DNA of 9,298 nucleotides from Candidatus Omnitrophota bacterium (lineage in GTDB: Bacteria > Omnitrophota > Gorgyraeia > Zapsychrales > JANLHA01): NCBI GenBank assembly GCA_024653845.1, contig JANLHA010000286.1, forward strand, positions 1 to 9,298. The letters run 5' to 3'. The notes below the pieces were generated by a model that saw nothing but the letters and a program-made list of their open reading frames with translations, did no database searches and was not told the DNA's origin. A program made the translations under genes and the position numbers. This document shows, one piece after another, positions 1-6,883 of this stretch; position 1 is the stretch's first letter, and each line of letters starts with the position of its first letter.

Positions 1-874
1 CCATCACCAGAATGACCCCAAATGTGACACCTTGCGCACATGCATAGCCAAAAAGTTTCTGACCTGTCATCGACGCCAAGATTCGGGTCACCGGCACTTC
101 CGTATAGTAAACCAACCCCTGCCCGACCATCGACAAAATGAGAACAAACCCCTGCATCGCTCCTAAAATCGTAAGAATAATCACAACCATGATGACAGGC
201 AACATCATCGGGATCGTAACATTGCAAAATGTCGTCCATGATCCAGAACCATCAACTTTTGCAGCTTCATAAAGTTGTCGATCAATGGTCTGCAGCCCTG
301 CAAGAAACATAATAAAACCCCACCCAAATCCTTTCCAGCAATGAACAACCGCGATGCACGTCAATGCCGTATCAGGATTTGAAAGCCAATCGCGAATCAA
401 ATGATTGAGACCAAGCTTGGCCAAACCATAGTTGAGCAATCCAATGTATTCTCCCCCCTGACTTCCCGAGTTGAGAATCCACGACCAAATCAACCCGACG
501 ACGATTTCTGAAAGGACCGGTGGCAAGAAAAAAATCACCCGATAAACACCCTTCATGCGAATTTCACGATCACACGCCAAAGCCAGAGCAAAAGCAAGCA
601 GATTCTGAAATGTGAGAGCAATCAATGTGATATACGCAGCATTCCACATCGATTTCCACCAGATCTTGTCCTGAGCCAAGGCGATGAAATTCTCAAAACC
701 TACAAAAGTCTTGGTAGGACTGATCCCATTCCATTCACGCAAAGAAAGATTAAAAATTTCGAAGAAAGGATAAATATAAAAGATAGAAAAAATGAGAACA
801 GCAGGCAGGATAAAAAGAAAATTTTCAGTTTTCTCAAGGAATTGAGGAAGAGATATTCGACGAGATTCAAGCAT
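1..874 (-). CDS. ABC sugar-type transporter permease, MalF/UgpA family (C-terminus beyond window)
   Basis: Inner-membrane permease of a binding-protein-dependent importer, probably for a sugar or glycoside. I translated the minus strand from the ATG at 874-872: the frame stays open for 291 codons to the window edge, close to the usual ~300-residue family length, so probably only the last few residues are missing. Hydrophobic segments lie near residues 19-37, 78-100, 112-133, 171-192, 223-250 and 275-291. The cytoplasmic EAA loop that docks on the ATPase is clear: LYEAAKVDGSG at 201-211, followed by TIPMM at 220-224. The start ATG shares one base with the TAA of the binding-protein gene (TAATG), with AAGG just upstream, so translation is probably coupled. 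Family assignment is firm; the substrate cannot be read. A second permease (MalG type) would be expected beyond the left edge. Confidence 0.9.
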   Translation of the reverse strand, partial: MLESRRISLPQFLEKTENFLFILPAVLIFSIFYIYPFFEIFNLSLREWNGISPTKTFVGFENFIALAQDKIWWKSMWNAAYITLIALTFQNLLAFALALACDREIRMKGVYRVIFFLPPVLSEIVVGLIWSWILNSGSQGGEYIGLLNYGLAKLGLNHLIRDWLSNPDTALTCIAVVHCWKGFGWGFIMFLAGLQTIDRQLYEAAKVDGSGSWTTFCNVTIPMMLPVIMVVIILTILGAMQGFVLILSMVGQGLVYYTEVPVTRILASMTGQKLFGYACAQGVTFGVILVM

Positions 875-2175
875 TACCTTGCCTGACGCTTCCTTTGTTT
901 AGCCATAGACTGCTCTTTAACCGTTTGAACTTCATTGGCAACCTGTTCTGGAGTTTTTTCTCCAATAATGATCGATTGCAATCCCTTATCAAACGCCTCG
1001 GTCACAACAGCCTCTTCATTGTGCTTCCACACCGTTGGATGAGTTGTATTCTCCATCGCTTTAGCAAAATCGGAAAGGATGTCCGGAATCACCTCCAGGG
1101 CCTCTTGATTGGCTGGGAGATTGCGAGTTTCCTGAGACAGATAAGCCTGTTGTTCTTTTTGGCTTAACCATTTCAAAAAGGCAACAGCCTTCTCTTTATG
1201 AGTTGAGATATTATTGACCATGAACGACGATCCCGCCCCTCCCCAAATTTTCATAGGCAAAGCTGAATTGACCAGGGGCGGGAGCATGACTCCATATTGC
1301 AGCTCAGGATTCATATCGTGATAAACATTGACACACCATGATCCATTAAAGGCAAAAGCGGCTCGACCTAAAGCAAAATCTTGTTCGGCATATTTATTGG
1401 CCTTGGTCACAATTCCCTCAATTAAGGCTCCATTTTGGCGCATCTGATCAAAAATCCCAAAAACCTTGACCCAATCTGGATCGGTGTATGGGACTTCACC
1501 GCGATAAGTTGCCATCACTTTTTCCTCGCCCATAATATTGAAGGCATAATTGGAGGCAAACGCATCGGCTAACCACAGCTCTCCCCATCCCGAAACGAAA
1601 GAAGGAATCCCAACTCGCTTCAACGCTTTAGATGTTTCGATAAATTCTTCAAAATTTGCTGGAGGAGAGTCTCGCCCAACTTTTTTCAACAATTCCTTAT
1701 TATAGACCATTTGGATGTTGGTGACATCCAAAGGCACCCCATAAATTCCAGGCTTGGCCTTATCAACATTCCCTTCCTCAAAAGTATTAGCCGACAATGC
1801 TTTAGGAAACATTGCTTTTTCCCAGGCGCTATCATCTTTTTTAAATTCTTCCGTCAAATCCGCCACAAACCCTCCTTCAATAAAAGAGGCGATCACGGAT
1901 TTCTTATCAAGGATCCCAAAAATGTCAGGCAGGATTCGGGCTTGGGCAGCGGCAACAATTTTTTGGGAATAAACATCGGAAGGGGCGTAAAGCTCAAAAA
2001 TAACTTTGATACCAGTTTGCTCTTCGTATCGTTTAGCCAATTCTTCAAAGGCTTCTTGACGGTCCGTCATCCAATGCCAAACGGTAACCGTATTGTCATC
2101 TCTTTTAGCTTGTGTACAGCCAAGAACTCCCAAAAGGATCAAACCACAAACAATTCCTAAAATATTTTTTCTCAT
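874..2175 (-). CDS. Extracellular solute-binding lipoprotein of a sugar-type ABC importer (family 1)
   Basis: Captures the substrate outside the inner membrane and hands it to the permease encoded immediately downstream. The 433-residue product starts with a lipoprotein signal peptide: MRKN, a hydrophobic core, then VLGC with the lipidated Cys at residue 20. The mature part has family 1 binding-protein hallmarks: TVWHWMTD near 30-38, LPDIFG at 82-87, and GIYGVPLDVTNIQMVYNKE at 143-161. Trp and other aromatic residues in the middle (GWGELW, FNGSW, IWGGAG) would suit stacking on a sugar ring. Length is normal for the family. The ATG at 2175 follows an AGGGGG Shine-Dalgarno site by four bases and a near-consensus promoter at 2225-2253. 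The C-terminus is notably basic (KQRKRQAR) and its codons overlap the ribosome-binding region of the permease. Substrate identity is unknown; sugar is inferred from the family. Confidence 0.93.
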   Translation of the reverse strand: MRKNILGIVCGLILLGVLGCTQAKRDDNTVTVWHWMTDRQEAFEELAKRYEEQTGIKVIFELYAPSDVYSQKIVAAAQARILPDIFGILDKKSVIASFIEGGFVADLTEEFKKDDSAWEKAMFPKALSANTFEEGNVDKAKPGIYGVPLDVTNIQMVYNKELLKKVGRDSPPANFEEFIETSKALKRVGIPSFVSGWGELWLADAFASNYAFNIMGEEKVMATYRGEVPYTDPDWVKVFGIFDQMRQNGALIEGIVTKANKYAEQDFALGRAAFAFNGSWCVNVYHDMNPELQYGVMLPPLVNSALPMKIWGGAGSSFMVNNISTHKEKAVAFLKWLSQKEQQAYLSQETRNLPANQEALEVIPDILSDFAKAMENTTHPTVWKHNEEAVVTEAFDKGLQSIIIGEKTPEQVANEVQTVKEQSMAKQRKRQAR

Positions 2176-2224
2176 GAATCCCCCTATCGACTTTCAGAAT
2201 ATGATATGCCTCTAAGAAAAAGTT

Positions 2225-2253
2225 ATTCTAACATCCTCTCTCAGGTTTGTCAA
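2225..2253 (-). promoter_or_regulatory. Near-consensus sigma70 promoter of the ABC importer operon
   Basis: Read on the minus strand, a perfect -35 TTGACA (2248-2253) is followed by a 17-bp spacer and a -10 TAGAAT (2225-2230), 5 of 6 consensus bases. Transcription would start near 2218, giving a leader of about 43 bases before the binding-protein ATG at 2175. The promoter lies 22 bp beyond the stop of the DUF2059 gene on the same strand, so the importer has its own start even if some DUF2059 transcripts read through. No obvious operator palindrome is seen around it. Confidence 0.7.
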
Positions 2254-2274
2254 AAACATAGAAAATAGATTATA

Positions 2275-2877
2275 TTAAGGAGAAGCTATGGGGTCTTGTT
2301 GGGTTGGGGGTGAAATTTTTTCTCTAAAATATTTTGAAGTCACCTCCACGCCTTTTTGCATCAGTGCCGGGGTCAATTTGAGAACTTTTTGACCGGTAGC
2401 ACTGCTATAAAAAGCAATCAACTCTTTCAATTCCGCATCGGTATAATAATCCGCGTAGATAGGAATCAATTGCTCAACTAACTCTTCAACATTTAATAAT
2501 TGTTTCAATTCCGTACGATTTTCTTCAGGTGCCTCGGAAACAATTTTTAGAAAAATGCGTCGAATTCCCTCCTTAGCCCCGTTGGCGTCTAACAAACGGC
2601 GAATCAATTTCTTTTTCTCTTCAGAAATCCCTTGTGCGGCCAATCCTCCCTGCAAGTCACCTGGCTTCCCGATGTCTTGATCTTTCTCAACCCGATCAAT
2701 TTCATAACGATAATAGGTTTCAGATTTGCCATCGGAGTCGAGCTTAACAGAATATTTGGTTTCTTTAGATATTGTTCCGTGAATGACCTCCCCATTGCGC
2801 AAATAAATTTTGTCAGCAAAAGCATTAGGAGATGACAACAAAACCAAAACCCATAACAAATAAAATATTATTTTCAT
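2275..2877 (-). CDS. Exported DUF2059-domain protein of unknown function
   Basis: A 200-residue secreted, probably periplasmic protein. Residues 1-21 form a Sec signal peptide with a likely signal peptidase I site after NAFA (cleavage before Asp22). Residues 22-65 form a small beta-rich module, DKIYLRNGEVIHGTI then VKLDSDG, of the kind seen at the start of many short exported proteins. A charged linker leads to the DUF2059 region at about 90-186, with LIRRLLDANGAKEGI and the typical YYTDAELKELIAFYSSATGQ (145-164). DUF2059 has no established biochemical role. I chose ATG 2877 over the in-frame GTG at 2883 because the GTG lies inside a near-perfect Shine-Dalgarno sequence, GAGGTGA. The tail is Pro/Gln-rich. 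It is convergent with nothing and stands alone upstream of the importer operon. Domain call good; function unknown. Confidence 0.82.
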   Translation of the reverse strand: MKIIFYLLWVLVLLSSPNAFADKIYLRNGEVIHGTISKETKYSVKLDSDGKSETYYRYEIDRVEKDQDIGKPGDLQGGLAAQGISEEKKKLIRRLLDANGAKEGIRRIFLKIVSEAPEENRTELKQLLNVEELVEQLIPIYADYYTDAELKELIAFYSSATGQKVLKLTPALMQKGVEVTSKYFREKISPPTQQDPIASP

Positions 2878-2943
2878 AATCACCTCAATTTAGAAATAAT
2901 TCCTACTGGCTTTTTTGGCAAGAATTATGTTACCATAGGCACC
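2878..2943. promoter_or_regulatory. Divergent intergenic region between DUF2059 gene and prenyl synthase gene
   Basis: These 66 bp must carry the start signals for two opposite genes. For the plus strand a possible -10 is AATAAT (2895-2900) with a weak -35 TTTTCA (2871-2876, spacer 18). For the minus strand a possible -10 is CATAAT (2924-2929) with only a poor -35 seventeen bases upstream. Neither is convincing. If both are used, the two promoters are interleaved and their transcripts would overlap by some bases. The ribosome site of the prenyl synthase is weak (AGG four bases before the ATG). Confidence 0.35.
2880..2886 (-). promoter_or_regulatory. Shine-Dalgarno site that decides the DUF2059 start
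   Basis: On the minus strand GAGGTGA lies directly before TT-ATG, an almost complete match to the anti-Shine-Dalgarno sequence. It contains the GTG (2883-2881) that would otherwise give a start two codons earlier, which makes the ATG at 2877 the better choice. Confidence 0.75.
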
Positions 2944-4020
2944 ATGTTAAAAACAATGATTACTAAGATTGATCAAAGCCTTGCCCAATTTCTTGAGCAA
3001 ATCAAAAAAGATTATCAGCTCCATCTGGTGGATCCGATTCTTTATAAAAGTATCAAAGAGTTTGTTCTTCGCAAAGGCAAACGGATCCGCCCCATCCTCT
3101 TGGTTCTCAGCTACAAAGGCTATTCCAAAGATAAAAAAAACACGACTCCATCGATTTATTATGTTTCCACATGCATTGAACTTCTACACAACTTCATGTT
3201 GATCCATGACGACATCATTGACCGCTCTCATCTTCGACGTGGCAAACCCACCATGCATCGCCTTTTGGCCAAAGCGGCCAAAACCAAAGAGCAAACCAAA
3301 CTGGGGGAAAATTTAGGCATTGTCGTAGGAGACATTGTTTACGCGTGCGCCATTGACGCTTTTCTCTCGATCAAAGAAGATCTTCGCCGGAAAGAACAAG
3401 CTTTAAAATATTTTATTCAAACCGCGGTTTTAACGGCAATGGGCGAATTTATCGATACGCTATATGGCGTGCAGCCGATCCGCAAAGTGAGCGAGAAAGA
3501 TATTTTTCTCAATTACACTCTCAAAACCGCTCGCTATACGTTTGATTGTCCTCTTGTGGTAGGAGCCATTCTCGCCGGAGCTGACAAAAAAGAAATCCAA
3601 CGGCTTTCACGATTAGGTCTTCTCATTGGGCAAGCTTTCCAAATTCAGGACGACATCATTGGCATTTTTGATACTCAAAAAAACATCGGGAAATCCATTC
3701 TCAGCGACATTGCCGAGTCGAAAAAAACCATTTTGGTTTCTCATGCCTATCGCACGCTCTCACCATCCAAACAAAAAGAATTCTTAAAATATTTTACCAA
3801 ACCTAGAAAAACCTATCACGACCTCCTATCGATTCGAAAAATTTTCAAAGACGCCGGGAGTTTGCAATACAGCTTGGACCACATTCAAAAACGCCTTGTT
3901 GAAGCTTCGGGAATCATCGATCAACTGAAAATGAAAAACAATTACCGAAAATTTTTGCGAAAATCCTTACTTAAAATGTTTGAGCATAGTCAGCAAATCG
4001 CGACACAAAACCATCTGTAA
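2944..4020 (+). CDS. Polyprenyl (isoprenyl) diphosphate synthase, trans-type, short-chain class
   Basis: Condenses isopentenyl diphosphate onto allylic diphosphates to make a linear trans-prenyl diphosphate. All landmarks are present in the 358 residues: GKRIRP at 45-50, the first Asp-rich motif DDIID at 89-93 followed by the paired Arg at 98-99 (LRRGKPTMH), Lys-Thr at 194-195, and the second Asp-rich motif in QIQDDIIGIFD at 233-243, then GK at 249-250 and DIAESKKT near 255-262. The first motif has no two-residue insertion and is preceded by Phe at -5 and Met at -4, a pattern reported for geranylgeranyl- or farnesyl-type enzymes; a small rather than long product is inferred, not shown. The last ~80 residues are Lys-rich and somewhat longer than usual. 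The start at 2944 is the first ATG; ATG 2956 is an alternative with no better ribosome site. A GT-C glycosyltransferase gene follows 15 bp later. Confidence 0.92.
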   Translation: MLKTMITKIDQSLAQFLEQIKKDYQLHLVDPILYKSIKEFVLRKGKRIRPILLVLSYKGYSKDKKNTTPSIYYVSTCIELLHNFMLIHDDIIDRSHLRRGKPTMHRLLAKAAKTKEQTKLGENLGIVVGDIVYACAIDAFLSIKEDLRRKEQALKYFIQTAVLTAMGEFIDTLYGVQPIRKVSEKDIFLNYTLKTARYTFDCPLVVGAILAGADKKEIQRLSRLGLLIGQAFQIQDDIIGIFDTQKNIGKSILSDIAESKKTILVSHAYRTLSPSKQKEFLKYFTKPRKTYHDLLSIRKIFKDAGSLQYSLDHIQKRLVEASGIIDQLKMKNNYRKFLRKSLLKMFEHSQQIATQNHL

Positions 4021-4035
4021 CCTTTCTCATCGTCC

Positions 4036-5541
4036 ATGAGACCGCTTCCTTCTTACATCATTCCTTTCCTGATCTTCTCTTTCAGCTTGATTTTGCGATA
4101 TTTATTTATTAGCAAAGGCCCTTACGATGTCGAGGCTTTAAACCTTGCGATCCGTTCTGTCGATCTTCTTGAGCATCATCACCTTGAAATGCAAACGGGA
4201 TTAGGATACCCCTTGCTTGTGATTTTGGGATCCTTTTTTGTAGGGTTTCTGCGCTTCTTCGGATGTGATGACCCCGTGGTCGCCGCGAACTTCATCAGCG
4301 TTGTCTTGGGGGCCTTCAATATTCTCCTCATTTATCTTTTCGTAAAAAAAATCTTCACCGAGCGATGTGCAGTCTTGAGTGCTATTCTTCTTTCTTTCAA
4401 TCCCCTCTTCTTAGGACTTTCGACCTATGCAAGCAGTCATATGCCCGCTATTTTCTTCTTTTTGCTAGGGCTTCTTTCTCTCTTTTCTTACCGTCATACA
4501 GCACGTTTTCGAGATATTCTATTGACAGGGTTCTATTGGGGCTGTTTTGGGGCGACTCGCATCGTCGACTGGGGACTTCTTCTACCAGCAATGATCTTCA
4601 TTCATCAAAAATGGACGAAACCTTCGCTCAAAGAATTCTTGGGATTTTGGGCTTTCACCATTCTCGTCGTCTTTGCTTTTTATAGCCCTTTTTTCTTTCA
4701 AGAGACGCGCGCACAACACAGCGATTTCATTTCTAGATTTTGGCACTCTGCGCTATTGGATAATTTTCTAGGCCTCATATCCCCCAACCTTTTCAAAGGA
4801 TTTGGATTCCTTACACAAAGCCTGAGTTTAGGGGGCCTCCTCCTTGCCCTGATAGGACTTGCCGCTCTCTATCGCGCCAATAAAGAAATTGGGACACTGC
4901 TTATTTTATGGATTGCAATCCCCTTTATGTTTTATGGAAATTTGAGAATGACTGTGACGGCTCGCTATTTTGTCGTCACCATCCCCGCGTTGGTGATTGC
5001 GATCGGGTTCGTTCTATCTCGGTGGGCAGAACTTTTTCCTTCTTTGAAAAAAATCATCTACACTGGATTGATCATCTTCGTTATCTTTTTGTCGATGCGC
5101 GTATTCCCCCTGATCAAAATCCACCATGACCAAGCGATTCTTCCTGAATTTTGTCAATGGGCTTGTCAAATGACCAAACCTGGTGCCGTGATTATCTCTG
5201 CCGAGGAACATCGTTTTATCGAACATTACACGTCCTGTCAGACTTTAGTTCGTCCCATGTCAATGAATCCCATCGATTCCCAAAGCCTGCTAGAATTCAA
5301 AAATCAAGTCGACAGTCTTCTAGACCAAGGCGTTCCCCTCTACATCACCACTGCTGGGCTTTTTGCTTATGATAAAAATGGAAATTTCTCAAACTTTTTT
5401 CTAGAAAACTACGAAGGATATTTCGTGGGGGAACATCTTTATGAAGATTGGCACCGCCACATCTTGCAACCTCAAATCTTTTCTTTTGAACTCTATCAAA
5501 TCGAGAAGAAAACTTCCCACGCCTCAAATGAGATGCGCTGA
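4036..5541 (+). CDS. Polytopic GT-C glycosyltransferase (ArnT/PMT-like, GT39/GT83 superfamily)
   Basis: Likely an inner-membrane enzyme that moves a sugar from a polyprenyl-phosphate donor to a lipid, glycan or protein on the outer face of the membrane. The 501-residue product is strongly hydrophobic up to about residue 360, with roughly 9-11 membrane helices, beginning with one at 7-25. The first outside loop carries acidic residues (GPYDVEALN, 28-36), where GT-C enzymes place the catalytic Asp/Glu. TARYFVVTIPA (308-318) resembles the Arg-Tyr...Pro segment of ArnT-like enzymes. Residues 361-501 form a soluble C-terminal domain with several Cys. There is no recognisable Shine-Dalgarno site before ATG 4036; translation may depend on ribosomes leaving the prenyl synthase 15 bp upstream. 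The end overlaps the convergent HemW gene by 18 bp. Superfamily reasonably sure; donor and acceptor unknown. Confidence 0.78.
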   Translation: MRPLPSYIIPFLIFSFSLILRYLFISKGPYDVEALNLAIRSVDLLEHHHLEMQTGLGYPLLVILGSFFVGFLRFFGCDDPVVAANFISVVLGAFNILLIYLFVKKIFTERCAVLSAILLSFNPLFLGLSTYASSHMPAIFFFLLGLLSLFSYRHTARFRDILLTGFYWGCFGATRIVDWGLLLPAMIFIHQKWTKPSLKEFLGFWAFTILVVFAFYSPFFFQETRAQHSDFISRFWHSALLDNFLGLISPNLFKGFGFLTQSLSLGGLLLALIGLAALYRANKEIGTLLILWIAIPFMFYGNLRMTVTARYFVVTIPALVIAIGFVLSRWAELFPSLKKIIYTGLIIFVIFLSMRVFPLIKIHHDQAILPEFCQWACQMTKPGAVIISAEEHRFIEHYTSCQTLVRPMSMNPIDSQSLLEFKNQVDSLLDQGVPLYITTAGLFAYDKNGNFSNFFLENYEGYFVGEHLYEDWHRHILQPQIFSFELYQIEKKTSHASNEMR

Positions 5542-6633
5542 AATCTCATCCAAAACAAGCATCCCTGCTGGAGTGGCTCTTAAACAATCTTTCTCTAAAA
5601 CAAGAAATTCATTCTTTATAAAATTTTGGATCTTCTCTTCCTGCTCAGAAGTAAACGTCTGAGAGAACCGCTTTTTAAGCTCCTCAACATCCACGCCAGA
5701 TTTCATACGCAAACCAAATAATAAAACCTCATTGAACCTCATTTGGGAATTCAAAATCTCCTGGCCTTCCTCTGCACTCAGGCCCTGCTCGATTCGAGAA
5801 ATATATTCCGTCAGGCGAGAGACATTCCATGTCCTTTTGCCATCGACATGTCCGTGCGCCCCCACACCGAGACCGATATAATTCCCGCCTCTCCAATAAT
5901 TTTGATTGTGAAGAGATTCTCGATTCTTGATAGAAAAATTGCTAATTTCATATTGGCTATATCCTAATCGTTCTAGCTCACTCACGACAAGATGATAATG
6001 CTCGATCTGCAAATCGGAGCTGGGTGGTTTTATTTTTTGAGCATGAAATCGACTATACGGCTCGACATTCAATGTATAAAGAGAAACATGTTCAGGCCGG
6101 AAGTCTTTTAAAACATAAATGTCCTCTTTGATTTGATCCGATGTCTGCTGGGGGAATGAATACATCAAATCAATATTGATATTTTGAAAACCTGCCCTAC
6201 GAAAAGTATCAAAAGCCATCAATGATTGCCTGGCATCATGACAACGCCCCAAATACTTCAAATATTGATCATTGAAAGTTTGCATTCCCAGGCTGATCCG
6301 ATTGACTCCTAAATCAAAAATACATTTCGCTTTTTCTAAATCAATTCCTTCCGGATTTGCCTCGATGGTGAATTCTTTCACTGTTGAACAATTAAAATTC
6401 TTTCGGATCGAAGCCGCAAGATTTTTCAATTGCAAAGAATTGAGCAACGTGGGTGTGCCTCCGCCAACATAAATGGTTTCTAATGAAATTGCATGATCAT
6501 TTTTGGATTCACAATCCAAACACCGCAAATAATTTTCGATGCGATGTTGTTGAGCAATAGAAACGACAAACGAACAATAAAAACATTTCTTCTCGCAGAA
6601 TGGAATATGAATATACAAAGATGTTTTATTCAT
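5524..6633 (-). CDS. hemW: HemW-type radical SAM protein (heme chaperone; often annotated as oxygen-independent coproporphyrinogen III oxidase-like)
   Basis: Cytoplasmic radical SAM protein; the characterised HemW proteins bind heme and help deliver it to targets rather than oxidising coproporphyrinogen. Numbered from ATG 6633 (369 residues), the 4Fe-4S motif is C13-EKK-C17-FY-C20 followed by SF, without the extra Cys two residues on that marks true HemN (CxxxCxxCxC). Next come YVGGGTPTLL (55-64), TIEANPE (89-95), NRISLGMQTF (111-120), the HemW signature HNQNYW (242-247) and GLGVGAHGH (254-262), then a HemN C-terminal domain. Length is normal. A TTG directly before the ATG (6636) could also start; no good Shine-Dalgarno sequence is seen for either, only a weak A-rich stretch. 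Upstream is AT-rich DNA without a clear minus-strand promoter. It ends inside the convergent glycosyltransferase gene. Confidence 0.92.
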   Translation of the reverse strand: MNKTSLYIHIPFCEKKCFYCSFVVSIAQQHRIENYLRCLDCESKNDHAISLETIYVGGGTPTLLNSLQLKNLAASIRKNFNCSTVKEFTIEANPEGIDLEKAKCIFDLGVNRISLGMQTFNDQYLKYLGRCHDARQSLMAFDTFRRAGFQNINIDLMYSFPQQTSDQIKEDIYVLKDFRPEHVSLYTLNVEPYSRFHAQKIKPPSSDLQIEHYHLVVSELERLGYSQYEISNFSIKNRESLHNQNYWRGGNYIGLGVGAHGHVDGKRTWNVSRLTEYISRIEQGLSAEEGQEILNSQMRFNEVLLFGLRMKSGVDVEELKKRFSQTFTSEQEEKIQNFIKNEFLVLEKDCLRATPAGMLVLDEISAHLI

Positions 6634-6744
6634 CAATTAATCTTTTTTTAAAATAAAAATTTGAAAAATATTTCATGCTTTGCAATACCGTCGAGATTTT
6701 TTGTAAAAAAATATAAATTGACTTCATTTTTTTGAAAATATTTT

Positions 6745-6772
6745 TTGCATCTTCATACACCTATGTTATTAT
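6745..6772 (+). promoter_or_regulatory. Extended -10 promoter of the lysine-rich mini-gene
   Basis: TGT-TATTAT (6764-6772) is an extended -10 element (TGn plus 5 of 6 consensus bases). A partial -35, TTGCAT (6745-6750), lies 16 bp upstream, and the DNA before it (about 6650-6745) is full of A and T runs that could act as an UP element. Transcription would begin near 6779. The rest of 6634-6814 holds no gene that I can see; it must also contain the start signals of the divergent hemW, which I could not assign. Confidence 0.6.
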
Positions 6773-6776
6773 GAAG

Positions 6777-6790
6777 TTGTTGTTCAACAA
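6777..6790 (+). repeat. Perfect inverted repeat at the predicted transcript start
   Basis: TTGTTG-TT-CAACAA reads as a perfect 6-bp inverted repeat around a 2-base centre, beginning four bases after the -10 element and covering the expected +1. As DNA it could be an operator half-site pair; as RNA it could form a weak 5-bp hairpin at the very 5' end and protect the message. Short palindromes occur by chance, so this is tentative. Confidence 0.4.
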
Positions 6791-6814
6791 ATCTCTTTAA
6801 GAAAGGAGAAACAC

Positions 6815-6862
6815 ATGCCAGCTAAGAAAAAAGCAAAAAAGAAAACAGCAAAAAGAAAGTAA
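6815..6862 (+). CDS. 15-residue lysine/arginine-rich mini-protein
   Basis: The ORF encodes MPAKKKAKKKTAKRK: eight Lys and one Arg among 15 residues, the others Met, Pro, Ala and Thr, with no acidic or large hydrophobic residue. It resembles the repeated Ala/Lys/Thr tails of histone H1-like bacterial proteins such as chlamydial Hc1/Hc2, but with no folded domain attached. Support for it being a gene is contextual: an extended -10 promoter, AAAGGAG ending six bases before the ATG, a stop, and a strong terminator 21 bases later, with nothing else in the transcript. A role in binding DNA, RNA or ribosomes is inference from charge alone. It could instead be a small RNA with an incidental ORF, or a leader peptide without a downstream gene. 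Lys codons are nearly all AAA/AAG, making a very A-rich message. Confidence 0.6.
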   Translation: MPAKKKAKKKTAKRK

Positions 6863-6883
6863 GAAATACAGCTTTATTAAGTT

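Noticed and set aside
895..2160. Plus-strand ORFs 895-1167, 1711-2160 and 1754-1972
   Set aside because: Antisense to the clear solute-binding protein gene, with no domain resemblance or ribosome site.
2915..2920. TTGGCA as a -35 box for the prenyl synthase gene
   Set aside because: The matching -10 would fall at 2938-2943, directly on the start codon, and the sequence there (GGCACC) does not resemble one.
6718..6744. TTGACT (6718-6723) as the -35 of the mini-gene promoter
   Set aside because: It is 43 bp from the good -10 at 6767; the only -10-like sequence at a suitable distance (TATTTT, spacer 15) is poor.
6835..6883. A AAA AAG heptamer in the correct phase inside the mini-gene, a classic -1 frameshift site, which would extend the peptide to 23 residues ending at TGA 6883-6885
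   Set aside because: Runs of AAA/AAG Lys codons produce this heptamer automatically, the only strong hairpin is over 40 bases downstream and is a terminator, and the extension has no recognisable character.
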